Source: JBNNGK01 sp050268245
GTDB lineage: Bacteria > Pseudomonadota > Gammaproteobacteria > Enterobacterales > Enterobacteriaceae
DNA length: 64,000 nucleotides
Direction of reading: 5' to 3'
Assembly: GCF_050268245.1 (NCBI RefSeq)
Contig: NZ_JBNNGK010000006.1
Coordinates: 124,001 to 188,000 of the forward strand
Within the stretch, counting starts at the first letter, position 1. Each line of letters opens with the position of its first letter. Positions 26,968 through 36,460 of the stretch are shown piece after piece. The translations under genes were made by a program, and so were the position numbers. The notes under the pieces were generated by a model. That model saw only the letters and a program-made list of their open reading frames with translations, was not told the origin of the DNA and did no database searches.

Positions 26968-27699
26968 TTATGCATCATCTATCGGCGTATCAGGCTGTTT
27001 ACGCACGAACTGACGGAACAGTTCACGGCTTTTCAGCGGTTTGCCGCCAAGGTAAGGTTTAAGCGCTATGCGGGTGAAACGCTTGGCGGCACGCAGGGTA
27101 TCGGCATCAGGAAACTGGCGTTCTGCCAGCGCACGTAATTCACGGCCGGTAAAACTGTAATGGTCCACCACCATGCTGGCGATAAAGCCTTTTTCCTCAC
27201 GGTAGCGATAGGTCATAGTGTCATCGACCGGCAAACCGCTACCTGCGCAATGCAGGAAGTCGAGGCCGTAACCCAGATGATGAAGCAACGCTAACTCGAA
27301 CTGCCTGAGTGCATGTTCTGGTGAGCCGTCTGCCCCAGCCAGTGCTTGCAAACATTGCAGGTAGTCGAAGAACAGTATCGAATAATTGGCCTCCTGCTCC
27401 AGTACCCGCGAAAGCAGTTCATTAACATATAGGCCACTGTACAGCATCATGCCGCTAAGGGGTAAACCGAGGGAGACCGCTTCAGCGTTGCGCAGCGTTT
27501 TGACTTCGCCACGACCGCCCCAGCGCACTAAGAGAGGAGTAAAGGGCTGCAAGCAACCCTTTAAGGTGGAACGGCGGCTGCGCGCGCCTTTGGCCAGCAA
27601 ACGCACGCGCCCATGACCTTCCGTGAATAAATCCAGCATCAGACTGGTTTCACTATACGGCCGCCCATGCAGGACGAAAGCGCGCTCCCAGCCTTCCAT
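26968..27699 (-). CDS. recO: DNA repair protein RecO
   Basis: The 243-residue protein is of the E. coli type, with an N-terminal OB fold (EGWERAFVLHGRPYSETS) and a helical C-terminal part. It loads RecA with RecF and RecR at gaps. It begins 6 bases after era ends in the rnc-era-recO operon. Confidence 0.96.
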   Translation of the reverse strand: MEGWERAFVLHGRPYSETSLMLDLFTEGHGRVRLLAKGARSRRSTLKGCLQPFTPLLVRWGGRGEVKTLRNAEAVSLGLPLSGMMLYSGLYVNELLSRVLEQEANYSILFFDYLQCLQALAGADGSPEHALRQFELALLHHLGYGLDFLHCAGSGLPVDDTMTYRYREEKGFIASMVVDHYSFTGRELRALAERQFPDADTLRAAKRFTRIALKPYLGGKPLKSRELFRQFVRKQPDTPIDDA

Positions 27700-27705
27700 A
27701 AAACG

Positions 27706-28614
27706 TTACTTCATATCATCGTCATAGCCCAGGCTACGCAGCGCGCGTTCGTCGTCTGCCCAGCCTGATTTCACTTTCACCCACAGTTCCAGATGCACTT
27801 TGGCTTCAAACATCTGTTCCATATCCTGACGGGCTTCAATGCCGATGGTTTTAATCTTCGAGCCTTTGTTGCCGATGACCATTTTCTTTTGGCCTTCGCG
27901 TTCAACCAGGATCAGACCGTGAACGTCATAGCCCCCTCGGTCGTTAGCCACAAACTGCTCAATTTCTACCGTCACCGAATACGGCAGCTCTTCACCCAGG
28001 AAGCGCATCAGCTTTTCACGGATGATTTCCGACGCCATAAAGCGCTGTGACCGATCGGTGATGTAATCTTCGGGGAAATGGTGCCCGGCTTCCGGCAACA
28101 ATTTACGAACGATACCGGCAATGGTATCCACATTCATGCCTTTTTCAGCAGAGATCGGCACCACATCGAGGAAGTTCATCTGCTGGCTGAGGAAAGCAAT
28201 GTGCGGCAATAGCTTACCTTTATCGGAAACATTGTCGACCTTGTTGATCGCCAATAAGACCGGGCAGCGTAGGCTACGCAGTTTATTGACCACCATTTCA
28301 TCATCGGCAGTCCAGTTGGTGCCTTCCACGACAAAAATAACCAGCTCCACGTCACCGATCGAACTGCTGGCCGCGCGGTTCATCAACCGGTTAATGGCAC
28401 GCTTCTCTTCAATATGCAGCCCGGGGGTATCCACGTAAATCGCCTGATAAGCCCCCTCGGTATGGATGCCCATGATACGGTGGCGCGTGGTCTGCGGTTT
28501 GCGCGAAGTAATCGAAACTTTTTGCCCCAACAGTTGGTTCAGTAACGTAGATTTGCCCACGTTTGGTCGACCAACGATGGCGATAAACCCGCAGTGTTGT
28601 ATTTCTTCGCTCAT
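27706..28614 (-). CDS. era: GTPase Era
   Basis: The 302-residue ribosome-assembly GTPase has G1 GRPNVGKST at about 15-23, G3 DTPGLH and G4 NKVD, and a C-terminal KH domain with VIGNKGSKIKTIG that binds the 3' end of 16S rRNA. It overlaps rnc by 4 bases. Confidence 0.98.
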   Translation of the reverse strand: MSEEIQHCGFIAIVGRPNVGKSTLLNQLLGQKVSITSRKPQTTRHRIMGIHTEGAYQAIYVDTPGLHIEEKRAINRLMNRAASSSIGDVELVIFVVEGTNWTADDEMVVNKLRSLRCPVLLAINKVDNVSDKGKLLPHIAFLSQQMNFLDVVPISAEKGMNVDTIAGIVRKLLPEAGHHFPEDYITDRSQRFMASEIIREKLMRFLGEELPYSVTVEIEQFVANDRGGYDVHGLILVEREGQKKMVIGNKGSKIKTIGIEARQDMEQMFEAKVHLELWVKVKSGWADDERALRSLGYDDDMK

Positions 28615-29291
28615 TCAAGCTCCAGCTTTTTCAGCGCTTGTTCCGCTGCCGCCTGCTCAGCTTTACGACGGCTTGAACCGGTGCCCACTACGGGCTCGCT
28701 CAAACCACTCACCTGGCAGTGGATAGTAAACTCCTGATCGTGCGCTTCACCGCGAACCTGCACCACCAGATAAGAAGGCAATGGCAGATGGCGACCTTGT
28801 AAAAACTCCTGCAAGCGGGTTTTTGGGTCTTTCTGCTTATCACCAGGACTGATTTCATCTAACCGGCTGCGATACCAGTCCAAAATCAGGCGTTCGACGG
28901 TTTGGATATCACTATCCAAGAAGACACCGCCAATCAATGCCTCCACCGTATCGGCCAGAATCGACTCGCGGCGGAAACCGCCACTTTTGAGTTCTCCCGG
29001 CCCAAGACGTAGACATTCGCCTAGATCGAATTCACGCGCCATTTCTGCCAGCGTATTTCCACGCACCAGCGTGGCACGCATACGGCTCATATCGCCTTCA
29101 TCAACGCGAGGAAAGCGGTGATAAAGCGCATTGGCGATGACAAAACTCAGAATAGAGTCACCCAGAAACTCAAGACGTTCATTGTGTTTGCTGCTCGCGC
29201 TACGGTGAGTCAACGCTTGCAGTAAGAGTTCCTGCTGTTGAAAAGTGTAGCCCAGCTTTCGCTGTAGCCTGTTTATTACGATGGGATTCAT
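28611..29291 (-). CDS. rnc: Ribonuclease III
   Basis: The 226-residue enzyme has the catalytic signature NERLEFLGDSILSFV (about 38-52) and a C-terminal double-stranded RNA-binding domain ending in SSRRKAEQAAAEQALKKLE. It processes rRNA and cleaves structured leaders, including its own in E. coli. The long gap to lepB upstream contains stem-loops that could be its autoregulatory target. Confidence 0.98.
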   Translation of the reverse strand: MNPIVINRLQRKLGYTFQQQELLLQALTHRSASSKHNERLEFLGDSILSFVIANALYHRFPRVDEGDMSRMRATLVRGNTLAEMAREFDLGECLRLGPGELKSGGFRRESILADTVEALIGGVFLDSDIQTVERLILDWYRSRLDEISPGDKQKDPKTRLQEFLQGRHLPLPSYLVVQVRGEAHDQEFTIHCQVSGLSEPVVGTGSSRRKAEQAAAEQALKKLELE

Positions 29292-29386
29292 GAGTTACCA
29301 ATAGATCAAGAATGCGTCAAAAACTTTGCAGCATACGGAACAGGCCTGCTTCGCCGAAAGCCGATCCAAAGCTGTTTCGTTTGCAG

Positions 29387-29406
29387 TGGCTCCTGATAAG
29401 GAGCCA
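29387..29406 (-). other. Stem-loop in the rnc leader
   Basis: TGGCTCC and GGAGCCA form a 7-bp stem with a 6-base loop upstream of rnc. It may be part of the structured leader that RNase III cuts for autoregulation. On the plus strand it is followed by a T run, which happens to look like a terminator, but no plus-strand gene precedes it. Confidence 0.45.
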
Positions 29407-29508
29407 ACTTTTTATCGCTCAAGGCGGTATTCTACAACGGGCGAGAATTAAATGCTGCGTTTATATCCCCGGCATATTCCACACGGTTGGCGTTGGCTTC
29501 CCGCTTGC

Positions 29509-29543
29509 ATCCCCGGTGGCTTGGTGATCAAGCTCCCGGGGAT
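29509..29543 (-). other. Long stem-loop between lepB and rnc
   Basis: ATCCCCGG at 29509-29516 pairs with CCGGGGAT at 29536-29543, and an inner CTTG pairs with CAAG. It makes a strong imperfect hairpin in the lepB-rnc leader and is the best candidate in this gap for an RNase III processing site. Confidence 0.45.
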
Positions 29544-29600
29544 TTCGCCAGCGCTCAGCATGCCAGCACGCAAAATGCAGGGGTATAAACGCGAGATTAA

Positions 29601-30578
29601 TTAATGAATCCCGCCGATGCGGTTCAATCTCACCCCGGTAGGCCACTCGCCTTCCTGTTTTTCAAAACTCATCCAGATAGCCGTCGCTTTACCGACCAAG
29701 TTCTTCTCAGGTACAAAGCCCCAATAACGGCTGTCAGCGCTGTTATCACGGTTATCACCCATCATGAAGTAATGGCCCGCTGGCACAATCCATTCAGCCA
29801 GTTGTTGCCCAGGCTGCCGATAATAAGCACCCACTTGATCCTGCGTGCCCGGCACGCTCAGAATGTGGTGTGTCACATTGCCCAGCGTTTCATTACGCTC
29901 ACGCAAGCGAATGCCACCCTGCGGCACATTATCAGTCACCGGGATTTGATAAAAACCATTGCTGGTTTCGCCCATACCACTCCGGCTAAACATTTGCACG
30001 AAGTCACTTGGCTGCGCATTGTTATACGTGACCGCCAACGCTTTATCGCAAGGTTGGTCAGTATTGCACGACGGCTGCACGGTTACGCGCTTATTGACAG
30101 GATCGTAAGTCACGCGGTCACCCGGAACCCCCACGACGCGCTTGATATAATCCAATTTAGGATCAAGCGGATACTTAAATACGGCAATATCCCCGCGTTT
30201 AGGATGACCGGTTTCAATTAGCGTGGTCTGGGTAATCGGATCTTTAATGCCATAGGCATATTTTTCCACCAGAATAAAATCGCCAATCAGCAACGTTGGC
30301 ATCATTGAGCCTGAAGGGATCTGGAACGGTTCGTAAATAAACGAACGCACCACAAAGACCAGCAGCAATACCGGAAAAACCGATGCCCCAGTTTCAATCC
30401 AGCCTGGCTGCTTAGCCGCCAAAGCCAACGTTTTTTCATCTACCGCACCGGCAGTTTGTTCATTGAGCGATGCGATTTTCGCCCGACGTGCTGGCGCCCA
30501 CTTAAAGCGCTCAAAGCACCAGATGATCCCGGTCACCAACGTTGCCGTTGCCAAGATCAGGGCAAACATATTCGCCAT
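29601..30578 (-). CDS. lepB: Signal peptidase I
   Basis: The 325-residue product matches E. coli LepB. It has two membrane helices near the N-terminus (about 4-22 and 65-82), then the serine nucleophile in IPSGSMMPTL (Ser91) and the general base in YIKRVVGVPGD (Lys146). It cuts signal peptides on the periplasmic face. I start at MANMFALILA, preceded by GAGGGAA; a 17-codon upstream extension is not needed. Confidence 0.97.
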   Translation of the reverse strand: MANMFALILATATLVTGIIWCFERFKWAPARRAKIASLNEQTAGAVDEKTLALAAKQPGWIETGASVFPVLLLVFVVRSFIYEPFQIPSGSMMPTLLIGDFILVEKYAYGIKDPITQTTLIETGHPKRGDIAVFKYPLDPKLDYIKRVVGVPGDRVTYDPVNKRVTVQPSCNTDQPCDKALAVTYNNAQPSDFVQMFSRSGMGETSNGFYQIPVTDNVPQGGIRLRERNETLGNVTHHILSVPGTQDQVGAYYRQPGQQLAEWIVPAGHYFMMGDNRDNSADSRYWGFVPEKNLVGKATAIWMSFEKQEGEWPTGVRLNRIGGIH

Positions 30579-30609
30579 GTAAATTCCCTCGTTACGTGAG
30601 CTTCCGCTC

Positions 30610-32409
30610 TTACTTACCGTCTTTCCCAACGTGCAGGATGGCTAAGAACGCTTCCTGTGGCAGCTCAACGTTCCCCACCTGCTTCATGCGCTTTTTACCG
30701 TCTTTCTGTTTCTGCAGCAGTTTCTTCTTACGGCTAACGTCACCGCCGTAGCATTTCGCCAGGACGTTTTTACGCAACTGCTTCACCGTTGAACGCGCAA
30801 TGATGTGCGTGCCAATCGCTGCCTGAATCGCAATGTCGAATTGCTGACGCGGGATCAATTCCTTCATCTTTTCGACCAAATCACGACCACGATACGGAGC
30901 ATTGTCACGGTGTGTAATCAGCGCCAGCGCATCTACACGCTCGCCGTTGATCAACACGTCAACTCGCACCATGTCAGACGCCTGGAAACGTTTAAAGTTG
31001 TAATCCAGCGATGCATAACCGCGTGACGTGGATTTCAAGCGATCGAAGAAATCCAGAACCACTTCCGCCATCGGGATTTCATACGTCAAGGCAACCTGAT
31101 TACCGTGATAAACCATGTTGGTCTGTACACCACGCTTTTCCACGCACAGTGTAATAACGTTGCCCAGATACTCCTGCGGCATCAACATATGACACTCAGC
31201 GATAGGCTCACGCAGTTCGCCAATATTGTTTAACGGCGGCAATTTCGAAGGACTATCAACGTAGATCGTCTCACCACCGGTAGTTTCTACTTCGTAGACA
31301 ACCGTCGGCGCAGTGGTGATCAGATCCAGATCGTATTCACGCTCCAAGCGCTCCTGAATGATCTCCATATGCAGCAGCCCCAAGAAGCCGCAGCGGAAGC
31401 CAAAACCAAGCGCTGTAGAGCTTTCTGGTTCGTAGAACAACGACGCATCATTCAGACTGAGTTTGCCCAACGCATCGCGGAAAGCTTCATAATCATCGGA
31501 GCTAATAGGGAACAAACCGGCATAAACTTGCGGTTTCACCTTTTTAAAGCCAGGCAACGGTTTTTCTGCGGGTTGGCGCGCCAGCGTCAAGGTATCGCCG
31601 ACTGGGGCACCCAGGATGTCTTTGATAGCACAAACCAGCCAACCCACCTCGCCGCAGTTCAGCACATCACGGTCAACGCGTTTTGGCGTGAAGATGCCCA
31701 GGCGATCGGCGTTATACACCTGCCCGGTGCTCATCACCTTGATCTTATCGCCTTTGCGCATAGTGCCATTTTTAATACGCACCAGTGATACTACGCCGAG
31801 ATAGTTATCAAACCATGAATCAATAATCAGCGCCTGTAGTGGTGCTTCTGGATCGCCTTCCGGTGGAGGAATGTCACGAACCAGCCGTTCCAGCACCTCA
31901 GAGACGCCTACACCGGTTTTTGCCGAGCAGCGCACCGCATCGGTCGCATCGATACCGACAATATCTTCGATTTCCTGCGCTGCGCGATCGGGATCGGCCG
32001 CTGGCAAGTCAATTTTGTTCAGTACCGGCACCACTTCCAGATCCATTTCGATCGCGGTGTAGCAGTTAGCCAGCGTCTGCGCTTCTACGCCCTGCCCGGC
32101 ATCCACCACCAGTAGCGCGCCTTCACAGGCTGCCAACGAACGGGATACTTCATAAGAGAAGTCAACGTGGCCGGGAGTATCGATAAAGTTAAGATTGTAA
32201 GTCTGGCCATCCAGCGCTTTGTAATCCAGCGTGACGCTTTGTGCCTTGATGGTGATGCCACGCTCACGCTCCAGATCCATGGAATCGAGAACCTGCGCGG
32301 CCATTTCACGCTCGGTCAAGCCGCCGCAAATCTGGATAATACGGTCGGACAGCGTCGACTTACCGTGGTCAATATGGGCAATAATGGAGAAATTTCGTAT
32401 ATGCTTCAT
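30610..32409 (-). CDS. lepA: Elongation factor 4 (LepA)
   Basis: The 599-residue translational GTPase has P-loop AHIDHGKST, DTPGHVD and NKIDLP, followed by domains II-V and the LepA-specific C-terminus with CYGGDVSRKKKLLQKQK. It acts in ribosome biogenesis and initiation efficiency. It lies 31 bases upstream of lepB in the usual lepA-lepB operon. Confidence 0.98.
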   Translation of the reverse strand: MKHIRNFSIIAHIDHGKSTLSDRIIQICGGLTEREMAAQVLDSMDLERERGITIKAQSVTLDYKALDGQTYNLNFIDTPGHVDFSYEVSRSLAACEGALLVVDAGQGVEAQTLANCYTAIEMDLEVVPVLNKIDLPAADPDRAAQEIEDIVGIDATDAVRCSAKTGVGVSEVLERLVRDIPPPEGDPEAPLQALIIDSWFDNYLGVVSLVRIKNGTMRKGDKIKVMSTGQVYNADRLGIFTPKRVDRDVLNCGEVGWLVCAIKDILGAPVGDTLTLARQPAEKPLPGFKKVKPQVYAGLFPISSDDYEAFRDALGKLSLNDASLFYEPESSTALGFGFRCGFLGLLHMEIIQERLEREYDLDLITTAPTVVYEVETTGGETIYVDSPSKLPPLNNIGELREPIAECHMLMPQEYLGNVITLCVEKRGVQTNMVYHGNQVALTYEIPMAEVVLDFFDRLKSTSRGYASLDYNFKRFQASDMVRVDVLINGERVDALALITHRDNAPYRGRDLVEKMKELIPRQQFDIAIQAAIGTHIIARSTVKQLRKNVLAKCYGGDVSRKKKLLQKQKDGKKRMKQVGNVELPQEAFLAILHVGKDGK

Positions 32410-32932
32410 TATAAAAGTTTTTCTGCCTTGGTATTTCTGAATTACTCGCCTATAGAAACCCGTATGGACCTAAAGCGACAGTGAATGGGTTCGGCCGTCT
32501 TTCGCCTGAATCGCTGCATTCTACATGCCACAACACTGAAAACCTAGCGATCGGTGCAGTGAAGGCACGCTATTATGCTCAGTTTATTGTTACATCCCCC
32601 GCCAAGTTGTGAAAGTAGATGTTAACAGTATGTGCGAACGGAAAAGACAAAGAGCAAACTAGCGCAGCGCATAATGCGTATCAAGCGTTCTGCTTGAATT
32701 TTATCCTGCGCATACCTAACCGATGATGACGCAATAACCCACCGCCTAAATAAAGAAAAATAATAACTTGATCAATGAATTACATTTCAAAGCTTCATTT
32801 CAGCTTTAGGAAAATCCCCATATACGCATTGGACTGGCAAATATAAAAAGGAAACAGGGCTCGGCAAAAGCATAACGATTAGGGCTTAGCTGAGTTCGCC
32901 AGTCTATCTCTGCACATTGATTGGAGGGGGTC
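32410..32932. other. Intergenic region lepA to the 276-residue membrane protein gene
   Basis: About 520 bases with no supported gene. It holds the divergent promoters of lepA and of the membrane protein. AT-rich stretches lie at about 32740-32810. In E. coli rseC is followed directly by lepA, so this gap and the next gene are an insertion relative to that order. Confidence 0.5.
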
Positions 32933-33763
32933 ATGATCGATAAAGGACAACTGTTGAGTCGGCACGATTTCTCTAAAATCAATTGGGGCATTTTGGCCGT
33001 TGCGGCAGCGTTGTTATCCATTGGCGGCACATTGTTATTATTGTCGCTGCTCAGTGGCATGGAAGAAAGCCGCGTGTTGGCATTGCTACAAATCGGTGCT
33101 GCAACAATTTCCCTCGGCGGTATTATGTTGGTTACGCGCCACTTTTTACGCCCCACATTGACTTATCGCCTATACGAGCACGGCGTCCGGGTCAGTCATA
33201 ATCGCAATCATAAAGAACGGTTTATCGCGTTTGAAAAAATTGCTGATATTTATCGCTTTCGCTACTTGCCCATACTGGGGAGCTTCGGCGGGATCGTGGC
33301 GTTTCGTTCTGAAGCCGATCAACGCTGGTTTACGGTCTTCAGCAATATCGCGCAGGCCAAAATGCTACGTGACACCCTGCTCAACCAGCACATTCGGTTA
33401 CGCGGGGCACAGGCGTTAAACGCGATGTATCAGGGGAATGCCGTCGATTTCCGCTATCTCAACGGCAAAATGCAGTGGGTAAGTTTGCTATTACGTGGCA
33501 ATTTACATCAGGCGCGAAGCCAAACGCTGCGCCTCAGCGCCAAAAGCCTGTGTACGCCGCAGCGGGAAATCGCTATTGCGCAAATTCATTCGTTGGAAAA
33601 TGACTCGCAGAAGGGAAGAATTCTCTTGCTGGACAATCAGGGGCAGGTGCTCGCCACGCTGTGTTATTTTTCGTTACTAAGTGCAGATTTGTTCATTGCA
33701 CTATTGGAACATATGATCGCCAGCCGCATTCCCGCTTACCATAACCCAGCGATGACGAAGTAA
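32933..33763 (+). CDS. Uncharacterised inner-membrane protein
   Basis: The 276-residue protein starts MIDKGQLLSRHDF after a strong GGAGGGG site. Two hydrophobic helices (about 18-42 and 52-70) precede a cytosolic part of about 200 residues with the segments LYEHGVRVSHN and ERFIAFEKIADIYRF, which look like a beta-rich, PH-like fold. A second such unit may cover about 165-255. I do not recognise a named family with confidence. It separates rseC from lepA and ends 5 bases before the convergent rseC stop, but nothing else ties it to the sigma-E system. Confidence 0.75.
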   Translation: MIDKGQLLSRHDFSKINWGILAVAAALLSIGGTLLLLSLLSGMEESRVLALLQIGAATISLGGIMLVTRHFLRPTLTYRLYEHGVRVSHNRNHKERFIAFEKIADIYRFRYLPILGSFGGIVAFRSEADQRWFTVFSNIAQAKMLRDTLLNQHIRLRGAQALNAMYQGNAVDFRYLNGKMQWVSLLLRGNLHQARSQTLRLSAKSLCTPQREIAIAQIHSLENDSQKGRILLLDNQGQVLATLCYFSLLSADLFIALLEHMIASRIPAYHNPAMTK

Positions 33764-33768
33764 TCATT

Positions 33769-34245
33769 TTAATGAGGGGGAGAATTGTCAGGCCGTATAT
33801 GTAACGCCGTCGGCGGTAAACCGATTTGCAACACAACCGGCTGATAGGCATCCTGTTCGTCAATACGTTGCGCCAGCTTACGTGCCAGCAAAAATGCCCC
33901 CACGCCGCCGATGAGCGCGCCCAAAGCCGCAGCCGCATCGGTACCTTGCCACAGTTGCAGTAACGACCCTCCGAGGATCATGCCCAGTAACGGCGTGAGA
34001 TAGACCAACATGGCAGAGCGCAATAAACTGCCTTCGGCGATACCTACTTCAACCCGCTGACCCGGTTCAAGCGGTTGTTGAATGTGCACCTGCAATTGAT
34101 GTTCTGTTTCTGGCACCAGCTCATTGAGTGCGCGCGCTCCGCAGCCGGTGCGAGCACTGCAACTGCTGCAACCCGCTTTAGGTTCACAGCGCAGCAATGC
34201 TACGCCCTGCTGCCACGAAATAACCGTGGCCCATTCTTTCATCAT
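33769..34245 (-). CDS. rseC: SoxR-reducing / sigma-E regulatory protein RseC
   Basis: The 158-residue inner-membrane protein has the N-terminal cysteine cluster CEPKAGCSSCSARTGCGA and two membrane helices (about 77-95 and 100-120). In E. coli RseC has a mild positive effect on sigma-E and is linked to SoxR reduction. It overlaps rseB by 4 bases as the last gene of rpoE-rseA-rseB-rseC. Confidence 0.95.
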   Translation of the reverse strand: MMKEWATVISWQQGVALLRCEPKAGCSSCSARTGCGARALNELVPETEHQLQVHIQQPLEPGQRVEVGIAEGSLLRSAMLVYLTPLLGMILGGSLLQLWQGTDAAAALGALIGGVGAFLLARKLAQRIDEQDAYQPVVLQIGLPPTALHIRPDNSPPH

Positions 34246-35198
34246 TGCGCTGCTACCTTGAATGAAATGCTATTGGCAATACGCTTGGCGGTCGACGGTG
34301 GTAACTCGCCCACGATGGTGATTTCGTTGCCGTTACGCACCTCAGTTTGAATAGTACGCCGCCCTTGACGATAAAACTGCTGACTGACACCGTTGCCCGA
34401 TGGGCTAACGTTCACCGAGAAGCTGAACAAACCATCACTGTATAACCGCGACTCCACAGGCACAGATACATTCGGTAACTTACGACGGTTACGTGCGACC
34501 TCGGTCACCCCCGCCGGTAACCAGCCAGGTTGCCAGTTCAGAGTGATCTTTTCCGCCGCCGGAAGCGAGAGCAGTGGTGGCAGATTCACCTTCAACAATC
34601 CTCGCATCACATTCTGCACGTCAGGGCTGACCGTGAAAGAAATGACGCGATACTGTTCTAGCGTTTCACCATCACGATCGAGTAAATCAACCCGCAACGG
34701 CAGCTTGGTTGTTTCATCCATCCAGACAATATAGCTGTAACGCGAACCATCACGCGCCACCACACGAATCACTTCGCAGGGGCGATCGGAAATGCGCGTA
34801 CGGCCAACGGAAATAAAGTCGTAGTATTGATTAAGACGATCAAAATCAGCATAAACAATGGCTGGTAATGCGTCGACGATATGATCGCCGGACAGCGTAA
34901 ACGGCTCCAGACCCGGTTCAAAATAGCTAATACCGTCACCGCGTTGCAATACTTCACGGCGGGGGCCATCCATATGCAACAGTTGCCCAAGCGATTGCTG
35001 GTCGATTACGGCATGACGATAGCGTAACGACTCAATCCCCTGCTTACTGATGCTGATATAGGCGAGTTCATAGTTAAGCGAACGGCTGGCACTGCTCATC
35101 TGTTGTAACATCGCCCCGGACGCAGTCTGCGCCGGGGCGATGTTTGAATAGAGCAGGCTACCCGTTAATAAACAAACGGAGAACCAAAGTTGCTTCAT
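34242..35198 (-). CDS. rseB: Sigma-E regulatory protein RseB
   Basis: The 318-residue periplasmic protein has a signal peptide ending near SNIAPAQTAS. The rest is the MucB/RseB two-domain fold. RseB binds RseA and shields it from DegS cleavage until off-pathway lipopolysaccharide displaces it. Its start codon overlaps the rseA stop. Confidence 0.96.
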   Translation of the reverse strand: MKQLWFSVCLLTGSLLYSNIAPAQTASGAMLQQMSSASRSLNYELAYISISKQGIESLRYRHAVIDQQSLGQLLHMDGPRREVLQRGDGISYFEPGLEPFTLSGDHIVDALPAIVYADFDRLNQYYDFISVGRTRISDRPCEVIRVVARDGSRYSYIVWMDETTKLPLRVDLLDRDGETLEQYRVISFTVSPDVQNVMRGLLKVNLPPLLSLPAAEKITLNWQPGWLPAGVTEVARNRRKLPNVSVPVESRLYSDGLFSFSVNVSPSGNGVSQQFYRQGRRTIQTEVRNGNEITIVGELPPSTAKRIANSISFKVAAQ

Positions 35199-35854
35199 TA
35201 CTGCTGCTGCATTCCTAAAGACTGAGTGCCCGGAACCTGAACGGCCGCTTGCTGCGGATTACCTTGTTCAAGTTGCAACTGATCTGAGTGCAAACGGCGT
35301 TGCAGTTCATAGTCTTGCAACATCGCGTTGATCCGCTTGCGCTGCTCTTGTACCTGCTGCTGTTGACCGTTACCGGCCGAGAAACTGTCCGCGGGTACGC
35401 CAAGGCTGACGGGTGAAGGTTGCCCCATGATTGGCAACGTATTGAATACTGGCGTTTCAGTCGCGCCCTGCTCGGTAGCCGCTGGCTGATTGTAATGCTG
35501 TACACCGACGATCACTGCTAGCGATACACACGCAGCAACCCCCACTTGAGTCAGTTGTGTCGCCCAAGGGCGAACTTTATGCCAGAACGGCATTTTCTGC
35601 CAAGTATGTGGTTGCGGCTGAGATTCGCGGACTGACGAAGGAACCAGCCGTGCAGGTTCTTTCTCCAACGCAGCAGCAACACGATCGGCGATATCGAGAT
35701 GAATTACTTGTCCGACATCACCACGTAACGTATCACGTATCAGGTGATAGCTCTGCCAGCTTTGTTGAAGCGCTTGGTCTTTGGACAACGAGCCTAACAG
35801 CTCATTGTCGAGCGTTTCTCCATCCATCAGAGCGGAAAGCTTTTCTTTCTGCAT
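35198..35854 (-). CDS. rseA: Anti-sigma-E factor RseA
   Basis: The 218-residue single-pass protein has a cytosolic sigma-binding domain (MQKEKLSALMDGETLDNELL), a membrane helix at about 103-120 (VGVAACVSLAVIVGVQ) and a periplasmic tail rich in Gln. DegS and RseP cleave it to release sigma-E under envelope stress. It lies 30 bases after rpoE. Confidence 0.97.
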   Translation of the reverse strand: MQKEKLSALMDGETLDNELLGSLSKDQALQQSWQSYHLIRDTLRGDVGQVIHLDIADRVAAALEKEPARLVPSSVRESQPQPHTWQKMPFWHKVRPWATQLTQVGVAACVSLAVIVGVQHYNQPAATEQGATETPVFNTLPIMGQPSPVSLGVPADSFSAGNGQQQQVQEQRKRINAMLQDYELQRRLHSDQLQLEQGNPQQAAVQVPGTQSLGMQQQ

Positions 35855-35884
35855 GCCTAGTTACCCTTCCTGTGTCCGCCATCG

Positions 35885-36460
35885 TTAACGTTGGATCAGC
35901 GGTTGAACTTTATTATCGATAGCCTCCCTGGCACGGAAAATACGCGAACGTACGGTTCCGACCGGGCAATCCATGATGGTTGCTATCTCTTCGTAGCTTA
36001 GACCATCCAACTCTCTGAGAGTAATCGCCATGCGAAGATCCTCAGGGAGCGACTCAATAGTACGGAAAACTATCTGTCTCAACTCTTCAGACAACATTAA
36101 ATTCTCAGGGTTCGAAATTTCTTTCAGAGCGCCTGCGCTTTCGTAATTTTCAGCATCATTGGCGTCAACATCACTCGCCGGCGGACGCCGCCCCTGAGCT
36201 ACCAGATAATTCTTTGCTGTATTCACAGCGATTCGATATAACCACGTGTAAAAGGCACTATCACCACGAAATGATGCTAGTGCGCGATAGGCTTTAATAA
36301 ACGACTCCTGCACCACATCCGGCACATCGCCCTGCGGCACATAGCGGGAAACGAGACTCGCAACTTTATGCTGGTAACGCACTACCAGTAAGTTAAACGA
36401 TTTCTGATCGCCCTTTTGGACCCGCTCAACCAGCACCTGATCCGTTAACTGCTCGCTCAT
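35885..36460 (-). CDS. rpoE: RNA polymerase sigma factor sigma-E
   Basis: The 191-residue ECF sigma factor has the E. coli length. Region 2 includes YQHKVASLVSRYV and DVPDVVQESFIKAYRAL; region 4 includes LPEDLRMAITLRELDGLSYEEIA. It directs the envelope-stress regulon. I start at MSEQLTDQVLVERV; the open frame extends 25 codons upstream without family resemblance. A leader ORF overlaps this start, and a sigma-E-like promoter precedes it. Confidence 0.98.
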   Translation of the reverse strand: MSEQLTDQVLVERVQKGDQKSFNLLVVRYQHKVASLVSRYVPQGDVPDVVQESFIKAYRALASFRGDSAFYTWLYRIAVNTAKNYLVAQGRRPPASDVDANDAENYESAGALKEISNPENLMLSEELRQIVFRTIESLPEDLRMAITLRELDGLSYEEIATIMDCPVGTVRSRIFRAREAIDNKVQPLIQR

